This document shows positions 19,696 to 29,365 of a DNA stretch of 64,000 bases, piece after piece. Both the position numbers and the translations under genes were made by a program. Within the stretch, counting starts at the first letter, position 1; every line of letters starts with the position of its first letter. The notes beneath the pieces were generated by a model, which was not told where the DNA came from, made no database searches, and was given only the letters and a program-made list of their open reading frames with translations. This DNA comes from RGIG8244 sp045592785 (GTDB lineage: Bacteria; Verrucomicrobiota; Lentisphaeria; Victivallales; UBA1829), in NCBI GenBank assembly GCA_045592785.1, contig JAZNVL010000050.1, positions 1 through 64,000 of the forward strand. The letters run 5' to 3'.

Positions 19696-22251
19696 ATGAA
19701 AAAAAATTCCATCTCCATTTCGGAACAGACTGCTTCCCTTCAGCTGAATAACGGTTTGCGCATCTTCGTTCTTCCCAACCGGAAAGCCCCCAACGTCACC
19801 GCCCAGGTCTGGATGGCGACCGGGAGTATCCACGAACAGGAATATCTGGGCTGCGGGCTCTCTCATTTTCTGGAACACATGCTTTTCTCGGGGACGGAAA
19901 AATTCCCGGATAAAATGGAGATCGCCGACCGTGCGAACCGTCTCGGTGCCCGGTTGAACGCGTGGACTTCTTACAATCATACGGCGTACTACATGGAAGG
20001 ACCTTCCGCTGTCTGGAAGGATCTGACCGCCATGCTTTGCGATATGGTCAGTGCGCCCCTTCTCCCCGAAGATGCGTTCCAAAAGGAAAAACAGGTCATC
20101 ATCCGGGAATGTGCCATGCGGGACGACTCCCCGGAGACCAGTCTGTTTGAGACCATGCTTTCCGAACGGTTCCGTCAATATCCCATGCGTTATCCCGTGA
20201 TCGGGTTACGGGAAGGAATCGAATCGGTCAACCGGGAAATGATGCTGGATTATTACCGGAAACGGTACTCCCCGCATCGCTGTTTCGTTGTGCTGACCGG
20301 TGATGTGGAGCCGGAAGACGTCTTCGAATACGTTTCCGGTCTGCTGGGAAACTGGAAACGGACATCTCTGATCGAGCCCGCACTCATCGTGGATGCGCCC
20401 GGCATATTCCCCCGTCATATCACAAGAGAATTCCCGGACCCCATGGGCCGCATGACGATGGGTTATCTCATCCCCGGTGCCACTCATGAAGACAATCCCG
20501 CGCTGGATGCCCTCGCTTCCATTCTCGGCGGATTCGAAAGTTCACGGATCCTTACCGGATTACGGGTACGCAAACCCGTCGTGATCGATGCCGGAGCCTT
20601 CACTTACAAGACGTCCGAGACCGGTGTTTTTTGCATCAGTGCGGATGCGGATCCGGCAAACATTCCGGCAGCCGCGGATGGCATCCGGAACATCATCGAA
20701 ACTTTGAAAAAGAGTCCGGTCACCCAAGACGAACTGGAACGGACCGCACACAGTCTGCGTGCGGCACACCTGGGCATATTCCGGTCAAACTCATTGCTGG
20801 CAAGAGCCATCGGACAATCCATACTCAATTACGGTTGTGTGGAACCGCTGGATCATTACAGTGCGGCTGTGGAACGTTTGACTGCAAAAGATATTCAGCG
20901 TGCGGCGGAAAAATATCTGCGTGCGGAATCGGTCGTGGAAGTCCGGCAGCTTCCTGCGGCTGCGGAAAAACCGAAAAAGAAAAAACAATCCGCCGCCGGG
21001 TACAAACCGGAACTCACCGTATTCCCCGACAAGCAGAAAGGACTTTACATCGCCGATGAAAAAAGTCCTTTTGCGGGGATCTGCCTGTGTCTCCACGGGG
21101 GAGAACAATACGAAACGGAGGATACGGCGGAATATTCCGGCTTGCTGACCGATGCGCTTTTCGATGGTGCCGGCGATCTTTCCGAAGAGGATTTCGCCTG
21201 GGTCTCTGACAAACGCGCCATTCAAATCGATGCCCAGTCCTCCGCCAACGGATTCTTCCTGTTCCTGGATTGTCTCAAAGAAGATCTGGAGGAGGGACTC
21301 CGACTCCTCACGCTGCTCCTTGCGGACCCGAAATTCCCCGCCGATGCAGTCAAACGGGACCGTGATGACCTGATCCAGACACTGGAATCCGATCGACAGG
21401 ATCCCCGGAAAGCGGCATTTGCGCTGGCGGATCAGCTCTCTTATGAAGCCGGTTCGCCCTCCGGGTTCGATTTCGATACCCTGATCGCTTCGTTGAAAAA
21501 GGCGACCCCGGAACGCTTGCGGAAATTTATGAAACAAACCGTACTGTGTGCGCCGGAGTCCTGTATCGCGGTTTACGGCAACGTTTCCCGCAAGCAGGCG
21601 GAAACGATTATGGAGAAACTGCGGAAGGATATCCCCTGGACAAAGACCAAAGCGAAACCGGGGAAAAACGTGTATCGCAAAGGTACGCAACAGGTCACAA
21701 ACATCCTGCCGCGGGAACAGGCGGTACCGGTCCTTTCCCTGCCCTGTCCCGGACTCAAAGAGGATGCCATGTATCTTCCGCTGGTGATCCTGACGAATGC
21801 GCTCACCGGAATGTCTTCCAATCTGTTCAAAACGGTCCGCGAGAAAGAAGGGCTTGCCTACTACACCTCCTTCCGTCTGTCACAGACCATTGCCTGCGGT
21901 CACATGGATTTCTTCGCCGGGACACAACCGGAAACTGCCGATCATGTGATGAAACGCTTCAAGGAAGAATGTCAGCGTCTGGCATCGGAAGGATTGACGG
22001 AAGAAGAATTCAATGCGTCAAAAGTCTCTGCGGAGTATGCACTTTCCACGATTTTTCAGGATATGTCGAAGTACGCCGTTTATTGTGCCGGACGGGTTTT
22101 CCACGGGGCGGATCCGATGGTTGTTCAAAACCGCATGGACCGGATCCGGAAAGCGGATCGGGCTGCAGTGAACCGTGTGGTGAAGAAACTGTTTTCGTCC
22201 CCTGACAGCAAGGAAATTCTGGTAACACCGGGCATCAGCAAAAAAAAATGA
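19696..22251 (+). CDS. M16 family zinc metallopeptidase, two-domain
   Basis: An 851-residue peptidase with tandem M16 halves. The inverted zinc motif is H57-F-L-E60-H61 (HFLEHMLFSGT), with the third ligand E138 exactly 76 residues after H61, so the N-terminal half should be active. The second half lacks HxxEH and is the usual non-catalytic partner. No signal peptide is visible, so it is probably cytosolic. The start at 19696 was preferred over an ATG at 19681 because AAAGAAG lies at the right distance. It stands between the ABC exporter and alpha-2-macroglobulin genes. Confidence 0.9.
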   Translation: MKKNSISISEQTASLQLNNGLRIFVLPNRKAPNVTAQVWMATGSIHEQEYLGCGLSHFLEHMLFSGTEKFPDKMEIADRANRLGARLNAWTSYNHTAYYMEGPSAVWKDLTAMLCDMVSAPLLPEDAFQKEKQVIIRECAMRDDSPETSLFETMLSERFRQYPMRYPVIGLREGIESVNREMMLDYYRKRYSPHRCFVVLTGDVEPEDVFEYVSGLLGNWKRTSLIEPALIVDAPGIFPRHITREFPDPMGRMTMGYLIPGATHEDNPALDALASILGGFESSRILTGLRVRKPVVIDAGAFTYKTSETGVFCISADADPANIPAAADGIRNIIETLKKSPVTQDELERTAHSLRAAHLGIFRSNSLLARAIGQSILNYGCVEPLDHYSAAVERLTAKDIQRAAEKYLRAESVVEVRQLPAAAEKPKKKKQSAAGYKPELTVFPDKQKGLYIADEKSPFAGICLCLHGGEQYETEDTAEYSGLLTDALFDGAGDLSEEDFAWVSDKRAIQIDAQSSANGFFLFLDCLKEDLEEGLRLLTLLLADPKFPADAVKRDRDDLIQTLESDRQDPRKAAFALADQLSYEAGSPSGFDFDTLIASLKKATPERLRKFMKQTVLCAPESCIAVYGNVSRKQAETIMEKLRKDIPWTKTKAKPGKNVYRKGTQQVTNILPREQAVPVLSLPCPGLKEDAMYLPLVILTNALTGMSSNLFKTVREKEGLAYYTSFRLSQTIACGHMDFFAGTQPETADHVMKRFKEECQRLASEGLTEEEFNASKVSAEYALSTIFQDMSKYAVYCAGRVFHGADPMVVQNRMDRIRKADRAAVNRVVKKLFSSPDSKEILVTPGISKKK

Positions 22252-22271
22252 AAAAAAATTGAAAAAATCAT

Positions 22272-22299
22272 TTGCTTTTTCAAAATTATCTGCTATAAT
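22272..22299 (+). promoter_or_regulatory. Promoter of the alpha-2-macroglobulin/pbpC operon
   Basis: TTGCTT (22272-22277), 16 bp, TATAAT (22294-22299), with TGC just before the -10 box (extended -10). Transcription from here leaves a leader of about 160 nt before the gene. I recognise no riboswitch in it. Confidence 0.65.
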
Positions 22300-22466
22300 G
22301 CGGATATAAGGGCTGATTCTCTCTCGTTGCCGATCCCATCTTTTTCCGTCTTAAAAAAACGTGATCCGTTGTCGCTTTGTCGACCCCGGATGATGAGTCG
22401 TCTTTCGTCTCCTGATTCAGCACAACATAATCAATAGCAATACATTAAAACGAAAAGGAAAAATCA

Positions 22467-25400
22467 ATGAACAAACAGCTGCTCACTCTCGCCATGCTGG
22501 GAACTGTTCTGCCTTTCGCCGCGCTCCCTGTATACGCGGCGGAAGTGTCTCCCGCCCCTGCCCCCGCCGCCACACCTGCCTCCACCGCCGCCGCACAACG
22601 CAACACGATCATCAATACCGGTTTGCAGGAAGTGTCAGACAAAAAGATCCTGCTTTTTTTTCTGAACACATCATCCGAAGCGGAAAATCCGGTCCGCTTT
22701 CTTCCCGGACAGGAAGGACTCATCGCGGTCACGCCCGAATTGAAGGATAAAAAGGTCTTTTTCAACGACAATATGATCTTGATTCAAGGGGACTACGCTC
22801 CGAACACGGTATATATATTCCGGGTCCCCAAAACCATCAAAACGAACGATGGTTTTACACTGAAACGGGATGCCGTAATACAATGCAAGACTGATCCGTT
22901 GAGCCCGCAGCTTGCATTCCAGACCGAAGGTTTCTATTTCACTCCGGGCGCAAAAAACTTTGTGCTGCCCTATCGTCTCCGCAGTACCGGTGAATTCCGT
23001 CTGACCATTCACCGTTTCTTCGAAAACGGGTTCATCGGCAATCACAAAGAAGAAATCGTCAAGACCATGATCCAAATTCCCGAAGGTACGACTTCCAATG
23101 GTTATGTATACGGGAACCTGGACCTTTCAAAATATATCAAAGACCGGAAACCGGGTATCTATGAAATCGAGATCGTGGACCCGAAACGTTCCACCGATCA
23201 GTATCCCTACTACGGACGGTATGACGAACACCATTTGATCCTTTCCGATCTGGGAGCATCTGTTTCCCTGGATGAAACCGCACGGACTTTGCGGGCATCC
23301 GTCCGCACGCTTTCCACCGGGAAGCCCGCCGATGGCGCAACGGTCAAACTCATTACCACGAAAAATCAGATCGCTGCAGAAGGTGTCACCGATAAGAACG
23401 GGGAAGTCGCTGTCATGATCCGTCCGGATTACCGGGAATCCATGGGAAACTTTGCCGTTGTTCAGGTGAACAAAGGCGATGATACCACACTGGTGAGTTT
23501 GGTCGATTACCCCTCCAAACTGGAGAATCCGGGGAACACCGGGTTCATACGGGAACCGCAGCCCCGGGCATTCGTCTACGCGGAACGCAATATCATCCGT
23601 CCGGGCGAAACGATCCGGCCTGCAGTATTTGTGCGTCAGCTCAAGGAGAACAGCTCTTCCCCGCTGGCAAATGCGCCCGTCAAGATGTTCCTTTTCGATC
23701 CCACGGGCAAAATGATCCGTCAGGAGAACGTGACGACCAATGAATACGGCTTTGCAAAATGCGCGTTCCAGATCGCGGAATCCGCTCCGACCGGGGATTA
23801 CCGGATCGCCTGCGGGCTGGATGAAAAGACCATTTTCGGATCCTTCCACTTCCTGACCGCGTTCTTCGTCCCGGACCAGATCAAAGTCTCCCTGCAGCCT
23901 CTGCCGGAGACCGTGATGGATACCGATGCGATCACCTTCAAGGGGAACGCGGAATACTATTTCGGCGCCGCGCTGACCGAAGGCGCACTCCGGTTTGAAA
24001 TCTCCGATATGGGCAAATATCAGCCGGACCATTTCAAAGGCTGGACCGTGGGCACGCAGGAAGGATTCACACATGCAAAAAAATGCGCTGTCAAGAGCGA
24101 AAAGATCGCGGATATCGGGAATCTGGCATGGCCCGGCAGAAAAGCAGTCAACGGGAAAAGCACATTCCCCGTCAAAATGCTTGCCTCGCTTTCCGTCAAT
24201 ACGCCCGGCGGCAGACCGGTCACGGCAAACAAAGTGTTTTGCAGTTATCCCATGCCGTATTTTCTGGGTGTAAGGGATGCAAAAGTCAACCCCTCTGTCA
24301 AACCCGGCAGCTATGTTCTTGAAGTACAGCAGCTCTCCGCCGACCCCAAAAAGAAGGATTGCACTGCTGTCATGCCGGAGGTCACACTGAAAAAGAAGAC
24401 CTGGGAATACGTCACCCGCCGCACAAACCACCGTCTCATCCGGGAATGGGAATGTGTCAGCCGTGATGTCAAAGCAGATCATGTGTTCTCCGCCGCAGTG
24501 GGCAGTACTCCTCAACAGCTCACGCTTTCCGGTCTCACGTCCGGCGAATATGAAATCACTCTCACCAGCGGAGAAATGAAGACGGCGTACAGTTTCTGGT
24601 ACAGCGAAGGTTCTGCCGGACTGCGTACCGGCGACCCCAACCGGATCGTGGCGAAAACGGACAAGGCGAAATATCAGCCGGGGGAAACAGCCCGTCTCAC
24701 ACTGTATGTTCCGGCGGAATCCAGTCTGCTGGCGGTGTATGGGGAATCCACAACCGAACAGATGCTCCGGAAAGAATATCAGGCAGCGGGGGAAATCACG
24801 CTGGATATTCCGATCCGCAGTGATCTGGAAACGGAAGTATGGCACGTCTCCCTCTCCTGCATTTCCGGCAGAAACAATGACACACAGCGGGCATACGGGT
24901 TCTTCTCCATCCCCGTGGATCAGTCCGCACGCACGCTGACACCTGCGCTCACTGTAAATGAAAAAGCGCGTCCCGGCGAAACAGTCACCGTGGCGATCGA
25001 TCTCAAGGATAAGAACGGAAAGGCAGCAGCCGGACTGGTCCATGTCTTCGCCGTGGATGAAGGCGTGCTCGCACTCACCGGATTCAAAACACCGGATATC
25101 ACAAAATGGTTTTTCGGACCCGCCATGTGGCTCGCCGGACAATACGACAACTACGGACTGTATTTCCCGGATATCCGTCTTCTTCCCGATGGTACCATCG
25201 GCGGTGACAGAGCCGGCAGTCTTGCATTGCGCCGGGAAAATATCAAGCAGAAAGACATTGCGCTGGCGTTTGCCGAACCCGTGCTGATCCCTGCTGACGG
25301 CAAGGGTAAAGTCACGCTGAAAATGCCGGAACACACCGGTTCTCTCCGGATCATGGCAGTTGCTTCCGGGACTGCAAAAGTGGGATCCGCCGACACAAAG

Positions 25401-27239
25401 ATCGTTCTGCGCAATCCGGTAAGCGTAACGCTTTCCGCGCCTGCCGCTGTGAATCCGGGCGATGTATTCCAAGTTGCCTGCACGGTCTTCAATCATGAAC
25501 TGCCGGACGGCACTTACACGGTCAACGCGAAGGTTCCTTCCCAGTTGGCAATCTCGACTGCGACGAAATCCGGCACGCTGAAAAAGGGTGCATCCGAACA
25601 CTTCACGCTTTCCTGTGTCGCCCGGAGCGTATTCGGTGCCGGAGACATCTCCGTCACCGTGAAGATGGGGAACGAACAGCACACGGAAACGCTTCCTGTG
25701 ACGGTCAGGATCCCCACGGCATACGAACGGCGTTCCGCCCTTCATACGGTGGAAAAAGGCAAGAGCATGACGTTGAAAGTCAATGCCGCTGACTGGTACA
25801 AAGGAGAACATACGGTCTCGCTTTCCGCGTCTCCGGCTCACGGTCTGCCGCTGGCTCTGGACTTCCTCAACGAATATCCCTACGGCTGTCTGGAACAGAC
25901 GGTCTCCGGTGTATTCCCCTTCCTGGCACTCGACAATCTGCAAGCCACCGGCATGATCTCCGGGGAACTTGCGGACAACGCGAAAGACCGTATCACCGTT
26001 GCGATCCAGCGGATCCTTTCCATGCAGCGTCATGACGGTTCCTTCTCCATGTGGCCGGGCCTCAATCATACCTGGCACGATGCCAGTGTTTATGCGGCCC
26101 ATTTCCTTCTGGAAGCGAAAGCCCGTGATCTTTACCCGGGCAATGTGACAAAGCTCAAAAATTATCTGCGGGCAAACCTGAAAAAATGGAACGGCAAAAA
26201 CGTCCCCCGTCTTACCCAGGCGTATACCGGATATGTGCTGGCTGTTGCCGGAGATGATTCCGCGATCACTGCCATGCGCAACCTGATCATGGAAGAGAAA
26301 AATGACTTCGCCTCCATGATCGCGGCTCTCGCCATGATCCGCGGCGGATATGCGGCGGAAGGTGTCAATTTCCTGAACGACCTGCTCAAACAGGGCGCCT
26401 GGGCAAATGCAGAGACCATCTGCGGTTCCTCCAAAGGAGATGCCGCCGGACTGGGGATGCTGCTGACTCTCCTCCTGGAAAATGTCCCGCGGTCTCCCTA
26501 TGCGCTGCCCATTGCCAACGCTCTGGCAAAACAACTGCGTCCGGACAGCTCCGCCTGGGGCAGCACGCAGGCGAATGCCTGGGCAAGTATGGGGCTTGCC
26601 GCATTCGCCGCGGATTTCCCCACTGCCGAAGTCTCCAAAGCACAGATCACGCAGGATGGAAAAGTCCGTACGGAAACGTTCAAAGACACCGTGTCCTTCC
26701 CCGTCCAGCCGGGCAAACCGGTCGTCATCAACAATCAGGGCGACGGCTTGTTCCAGGTCCGCATCACATCCGCCGGACATCCCACGAAAGCGGTTGCGAC
26801 GGACCGCGATATTCTGCTGAAACGGGAATATCTGGATGAAAACGGATTCCCTGTCACCCGGGTCAAACACGGCGATATCGTATACGTCCGGATCTATTTG
26901 AAAGCACCTCATACCATTGACAATCTGGTGTTGTGCGACATCCTGCCCGCAGGATTGGAGATCGAAGATCCCCGTCTTGCCACACGGTCCGCCGCCGGAG
27001 CCGGCAAGAAAGCATCCGGCAATTCGCTGTATGTGAAATATCTGGAACGGGGTACCGACCGGTTCATTCTTTCCGGCGCTTATGAACAGCTGGAAAGCGG
27101 CAATCCCGGATTCATCCAGTACCGTACACGCGCCGTCACACGGGGCAGTTATACCTTCTCCTCCTGCACGGTGGAAGATATGTACGATCCGGATATGAAC
27201 GGAACATTCCAGCAGTCCGGCGTATTCGTGATCGAATGA
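22467..27239 (+). CDS. Bacterial alpha-2-macroglobulin with thioester
   Basis: A large periplasmic protease trap of 1590 residues. The N-terminus has a signal peptide ending near PVYAAE and a short Pro/Ala linker. The body is a series of macroglobulin-like beta domains. The thioester motif is intact in YPYGCLEQT, with C1141 and Q1144, so it can cross-link attacking proteases. The following helical repeats (SMQRHDGSFSMWPG) match the thioester-domain toroid. No Cys follows the signal-peptide cleavage site, so it may not be a lipoprotein. It is coupled to pbpC by an ATGA overlap, the known pairing of trap and wall-repair synthase. AAGGA lies 7 nt before the start. Confidence 0.95.
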   Translation: MNKQLLTLAMLGTVLPFAALPVYAAEVSPAPAPAATPASTAAAQRNTIINTGLQEVSDKKILLFFLNTSSEAENPVRFLPGQEGLIAVTPELKDKKVFFNDNMILIQGDYAPNTVYIFRVPKTIKTNDGFTLKRDAVIQCKTDPLSPQLAFQTEGFYFTPGAKNFVLPYRLRSTGEFRLTIHRFFENGFIGNHKEEIVKTMIQIPEGTTSNGYVYGNLDLSKYIKDRKPGIYEIEIVDPKRSTDQYPYYGRYDEHHLILSDLGASVSLDETARTLRASVRTLSTGKPADGATVKLITTKNQIAAEGVTDKNGEVAVMIRPDYRESMGNFAVVQVNKGDDTTLVSLVDYPSKLENPGNTGFIREPQPRAFVYAERNIIRPGETIRPAVFVRQLKENSSSPLANAPVKMFLFDPTGKMIRQENVTTNEYGFAKCAFQIAESAPTGDYRIACGLDEKTIFGSFHFLTAFFVPDQIKVSLQPLPETVMDTDAITFKGNAEYYFGAALTEGALRFEISDMGKYQPDHFKGWTVGTQEGFTHAKKCAVKSEKIADIGNLAWPGRKAVNGKSTFPVKMLASLSVNTPGGRPVTANKVFCSYPMPYFLGVRDAKVNPSVKPGSYVLEVQQLSADPKKKDCTAVMPEVTLKKKTWEYVTRRTNHRLIREWECVSRDVKADHVFSAAVGSTPQQLTLSGLTSGEYEITLTSGEMKTAYSFWYSEGSAGLRTGDPNRIVAKTDKAKYQPGETARLTLYVPAESSLLAVYGESTTEQMLRKEYQAAGEITLDIPIRSDLETEVWHVSLSCISGRNNDTQRAYGFFSIPVDQSARTLTPALTVNEKARPGETVTVAIDLKDKNGKAAAGLVHVFAVDEGVLALTGFKTPDITKWFFGPAMWLAGQYDNYGLYFPDIRLLPDGTIGGDRAGSLALRRENIKQKDIALAFAEPVLIPADGKGKVTLKMPEHTGSLRIMAVASGTAKVGSADTKIVLRNPVSVTLSAPAAVNPGDVFQVACTVFNHELPDGTYTVNAKVPSQLAISTATKSGTLKKGASEHFTLSCVARSVFGAGDISVTVKMGNEQHTETLPVTVRIPTAYERRSALHTVEKGKSMTLKVNAADWYKGEHTVSLSASPAHGLPLALDFLNEYPYGCLEQTVSGVFPFLALDNLQATGMISGELADNAKDRITVAIQRILSMQRHDGSFSMWPGLNHTWHDASVYAAHFLLEAKARDLYPGNVTKLKNYLRANLKKWNGKNVPRLTQAYTGYVLAVAGDDSAITAMRNLIMEEKNDFASMIAALAMIRGGYAAEGVNFLNDLLKQGAWANAETICGSSKGDAAGLGMLLTLLLENVPRSPYALPIANALAKQLRPDSSAWGSTQANAWASMGLAAFAADFPTAEVSKAQITQDGKVRTETFKDTVSFPVQPGKPVVINNQGDGLFQVRITSAGHPTKAVATDRDILLKREYLDENGFPVTRVKHGDIVYVRIYLKAPHTIDNLVLCDILPAGLEIEDPRLATRSAAGAGKKASGNSLYVKYLERGTDRFILSGAYEQLESGNPGFIQYRTRAVTRGSYTFSSCTVEDMYDPDMNGTFQQSGVFVIE

Positions 27240-29365
27240 CAAAACGACTGCGGTATCTTCTCTTTGCTGCCGGGGGATTCCTTCTCCCGGCAGCCGGACT
27301 TTTCATCTGGTGGCTGCTTGCGCCCGGTTTCGCCGGGGATCCCCTCGCGGAACTGAAAAACCAGACCCCGGTCCGGGTGTATCTGGACCGGAACGGGGAA
27401 GAAGTTTATCTGGAGCGGACCTATGATGCCCAATGGCGTTTTCATACGCCGCTTTCCGGGATCCCGGACTCCGTCATCCGTGTCATTCTTGCCGCCGAAG
27501 ATGCCGATTTTTTTCAACATTCGGGTGTAGATTACCCGGCGGTATTGCGTGCGTTCCGGCAGAATCTCTTTCACAGCAGGATCGTTTCCGGCGCATCCAC
27601 CATCACCATGCAGCTGGCATCCATGACCGATCCCGACCGCTCCCGTACCATTTTCCGGAAACTCCGGCAGATGATCCGCGCACGGCGTATCGAACAGCTT
27701 TACAGCAAGGAACAGATCCTGGAAGAATATCTGAACCGGATCCCCTTCGGCGGCAAGATCTACGGGATCGAAGCCGCCGCACGATATTATTACGGGATCC
27801 ATGCCGAAAATCTCACCATCCCGGAAACCGCTCTCCTCTGCGGTCTGCCGCAACGCCCCAATTATTACCGTCCGGACCGGCATCCGGAACGGGCAATCAA
27901 ACGGCAGAAACGGGTATTGCAGATGCTTGCCCGGCGCGGGATCATCACGGAAGAACAGGCGGAGGAATACGGAAAAAGTTATTTGCGGCTCCGGGATTTC
28001 CGGTATCCGGCGGATTTCTTTCTCCTGGGAACGCCCTCGGAAGATATTTTCTACTTCCGCGCCGCCTGCCGGGAAGCAGAGGGCGCGTACCGCATCCATA
28101 CGGCATTCGATCCGGCAATGAGCAGACTTCTGCACACCACACTGCGTACATTCTGCGAAAAAGATGGTGCGTATCACGATGCCGCCGCTGTCATCATCAA
28201 CAACAAAACGGGCGAAACAATGGCGGTCGCAGGCACGCTGGATTATCATTCGCCCCGCGCCGGACAAGTGAATTGTGCGTTCGCAACCCGTACCGCCGGG
28301 AGTGTGCTGAAACCCTTCATCTACCGGGAGGGGATCCGCGCCGGATTCCTTTGCGGCGAAACCGTACTGGACGATTCCCCGCTGCGTTATGAATCGTATA
28401 TGCCGGGAAATGCAGACGGCACATTCTCCGGAAAGATCACCGCCGCCGATGCGTTGATGCGTTCTCTCAATACCCCTGCGATCCGGCTCCTTGCCCGTCT
28501 GGGACCGGAACGGATGGTCCGGGTATTCGCCGATCACGGTCTGACCATAAAGAAAAAAGAGACTGCCGAGCGGACCGGATTATCGTTGGCACTGGGGACC
28601 GCCGGACATACCCTTTACAATATCACCAGAGCGTATACCTCTTTCACGGGGCCCATGTGTACGGGAACATTTCTTGCGGCTTCGGAACAACCGGAACGGA
28701 AACCGGATGCAGCATCCGCGCTTGTGACACGGATCCTCGCCGGACAGAATCTGCCCGGATCTGACGGACTTCATGCCGCCTGGAAAACAGGGACATCCTC
28801 CGGCAGCCGGGATGCCTGGTGTGCGGCGTATACTCCGGAATACACGCTCTGCGTGTGGATGGGGAACAAGGATGGCAGTACGGCGGAAGGGATCAGCGGA
28901 GTCACCCATGCCGCGCCCTGTGCCGGTGCGATCCTGCAGGCATTATACCGGGACTCTCTCCCCGGCGTATTGCCGCAGTATACCGATAAAACGTACTTCG
29001 AATATATCCCGCTCTGCCGGAAAACCGGACTGGCGGCTTCCCCCGTCTGCCAGCAGAAATTTCAGGGCGCGACGGCATACGGGATCCCGCTCCGGCGTTG
29101 TAAAAGTTGTTCCGGTACCCCCGCCAGGGCAGGAGTCCGCATCCTGTTTCCGAAACCGGGCGTTTATCAGGCGGACCGGACCGGCGGCGTGACAGTCACG
29201 CTGCGTGCGGATACCGATGATGTGGTCTGGTTTCTGGATGCGGAATACCTGGGGGCAAGTACGGGGAAACGGATCACTCTGCCGCGGGGACGTCATGTGC
29301 TGACTGCCGTTTCCACGGGTGACGGGGAAAAGCCCGGCGGCAAAGTGGAAGTCATTGTGGAATGA
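27236..29365 (+). CDS. pbpC: Penicillin-binding protein 1C
   Basis: Bifunctional peptidoglycan synthase of 709 residues anchored by an N-terminal helix. The GT51 transglycosylase has catalytic E88 in AAEDADFFQHSGVD. The transpeptidase has S356-VLK (nucleophile), a SLN motif in LMRSLNTPA, and K517-TG in WKTGTSSGSRDAW. The C-terminal 90 or so residues form the PBP1C-specific beta domain. Translationally coupled to alpha-2-macroglobulin. In the published model the pair repairs the wall and traps proteases after envelope breach. The stop codon directly abuts the stop of the convergent oxidoreductase gene. Confidence 0.95.
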   Translation: MTKRLRYLLFAAGGFLLPAAGLFIWWLLAPGFAGDPLAELKNQTPVRVYLDRNGEEVYLERTYDAQWRFHTPLSGIPDSVIRVILAAEDADFFQHSGVDYPAVLRAFRQNLFHSRIVSGASTITMQLASMTDPDRSRTIFRKLRQMIRARRIEQLYSKEQILEEYLNRIPFGGKIYGIEAAARYYYGIHAENLTIPETALLCGLPQRPNYYRPDRHPERAIKRQKRVLQMLARRGIITEEQAEEYGKSYLRLRDFRYPADFFLLGTPSEDIFYFRAACREAEGAYRIHTAFDPAMSRLLHTTLRTFCEKDGAYHDAAAVIINNKTGETMAVAGTLDYHSPRAGQVNCAFATRTAGSVLKPFIYREGIRAGFLCGETVLDDSPLRYESYMPGNADGTFSGKITAADALMRSLNTPAIRLLARLGPERMVRVFADHGLTIKKKETAERTGLSLALGTAGHTLYNITRAYTSFTGPMCTGTFLAASEQPERKPDAASALVTRILAGQNLPGSDGLHAAWKTGTSSGSRDAWCAAYTPEYTLCVWMGNKDGSTAEGISGVTHAAPCAGAILQALYRDSLPGVLPQYTDKTYFEYIPLCRKTGLAASPVCQQKFQGATAYGIPLRRCKSCSGTPARAGVRILFPKPGVYQADRTGGVTVTLRADTDDVVWFLDAEYLGASTGKRITLPRGRHVLTAVSTGDGEKPGGKVEVIVE

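Noticed and set aside
22300..22466. Possible riboswitch in the long leader of alpha-2-macroglobulin
   Set aside because: I found no stable multi-arm fold or known conserved riboswitch core; it is reported only as a long leader.
23127..27242. 1371-codon open frame antisense to alpha-2-macroglobulin
   Set aside because: Low-stop antisense frame caused by codon bias. No signal peptide, motif or ribosome-binding site, whereas the plus-strand protein has a complete thioester.
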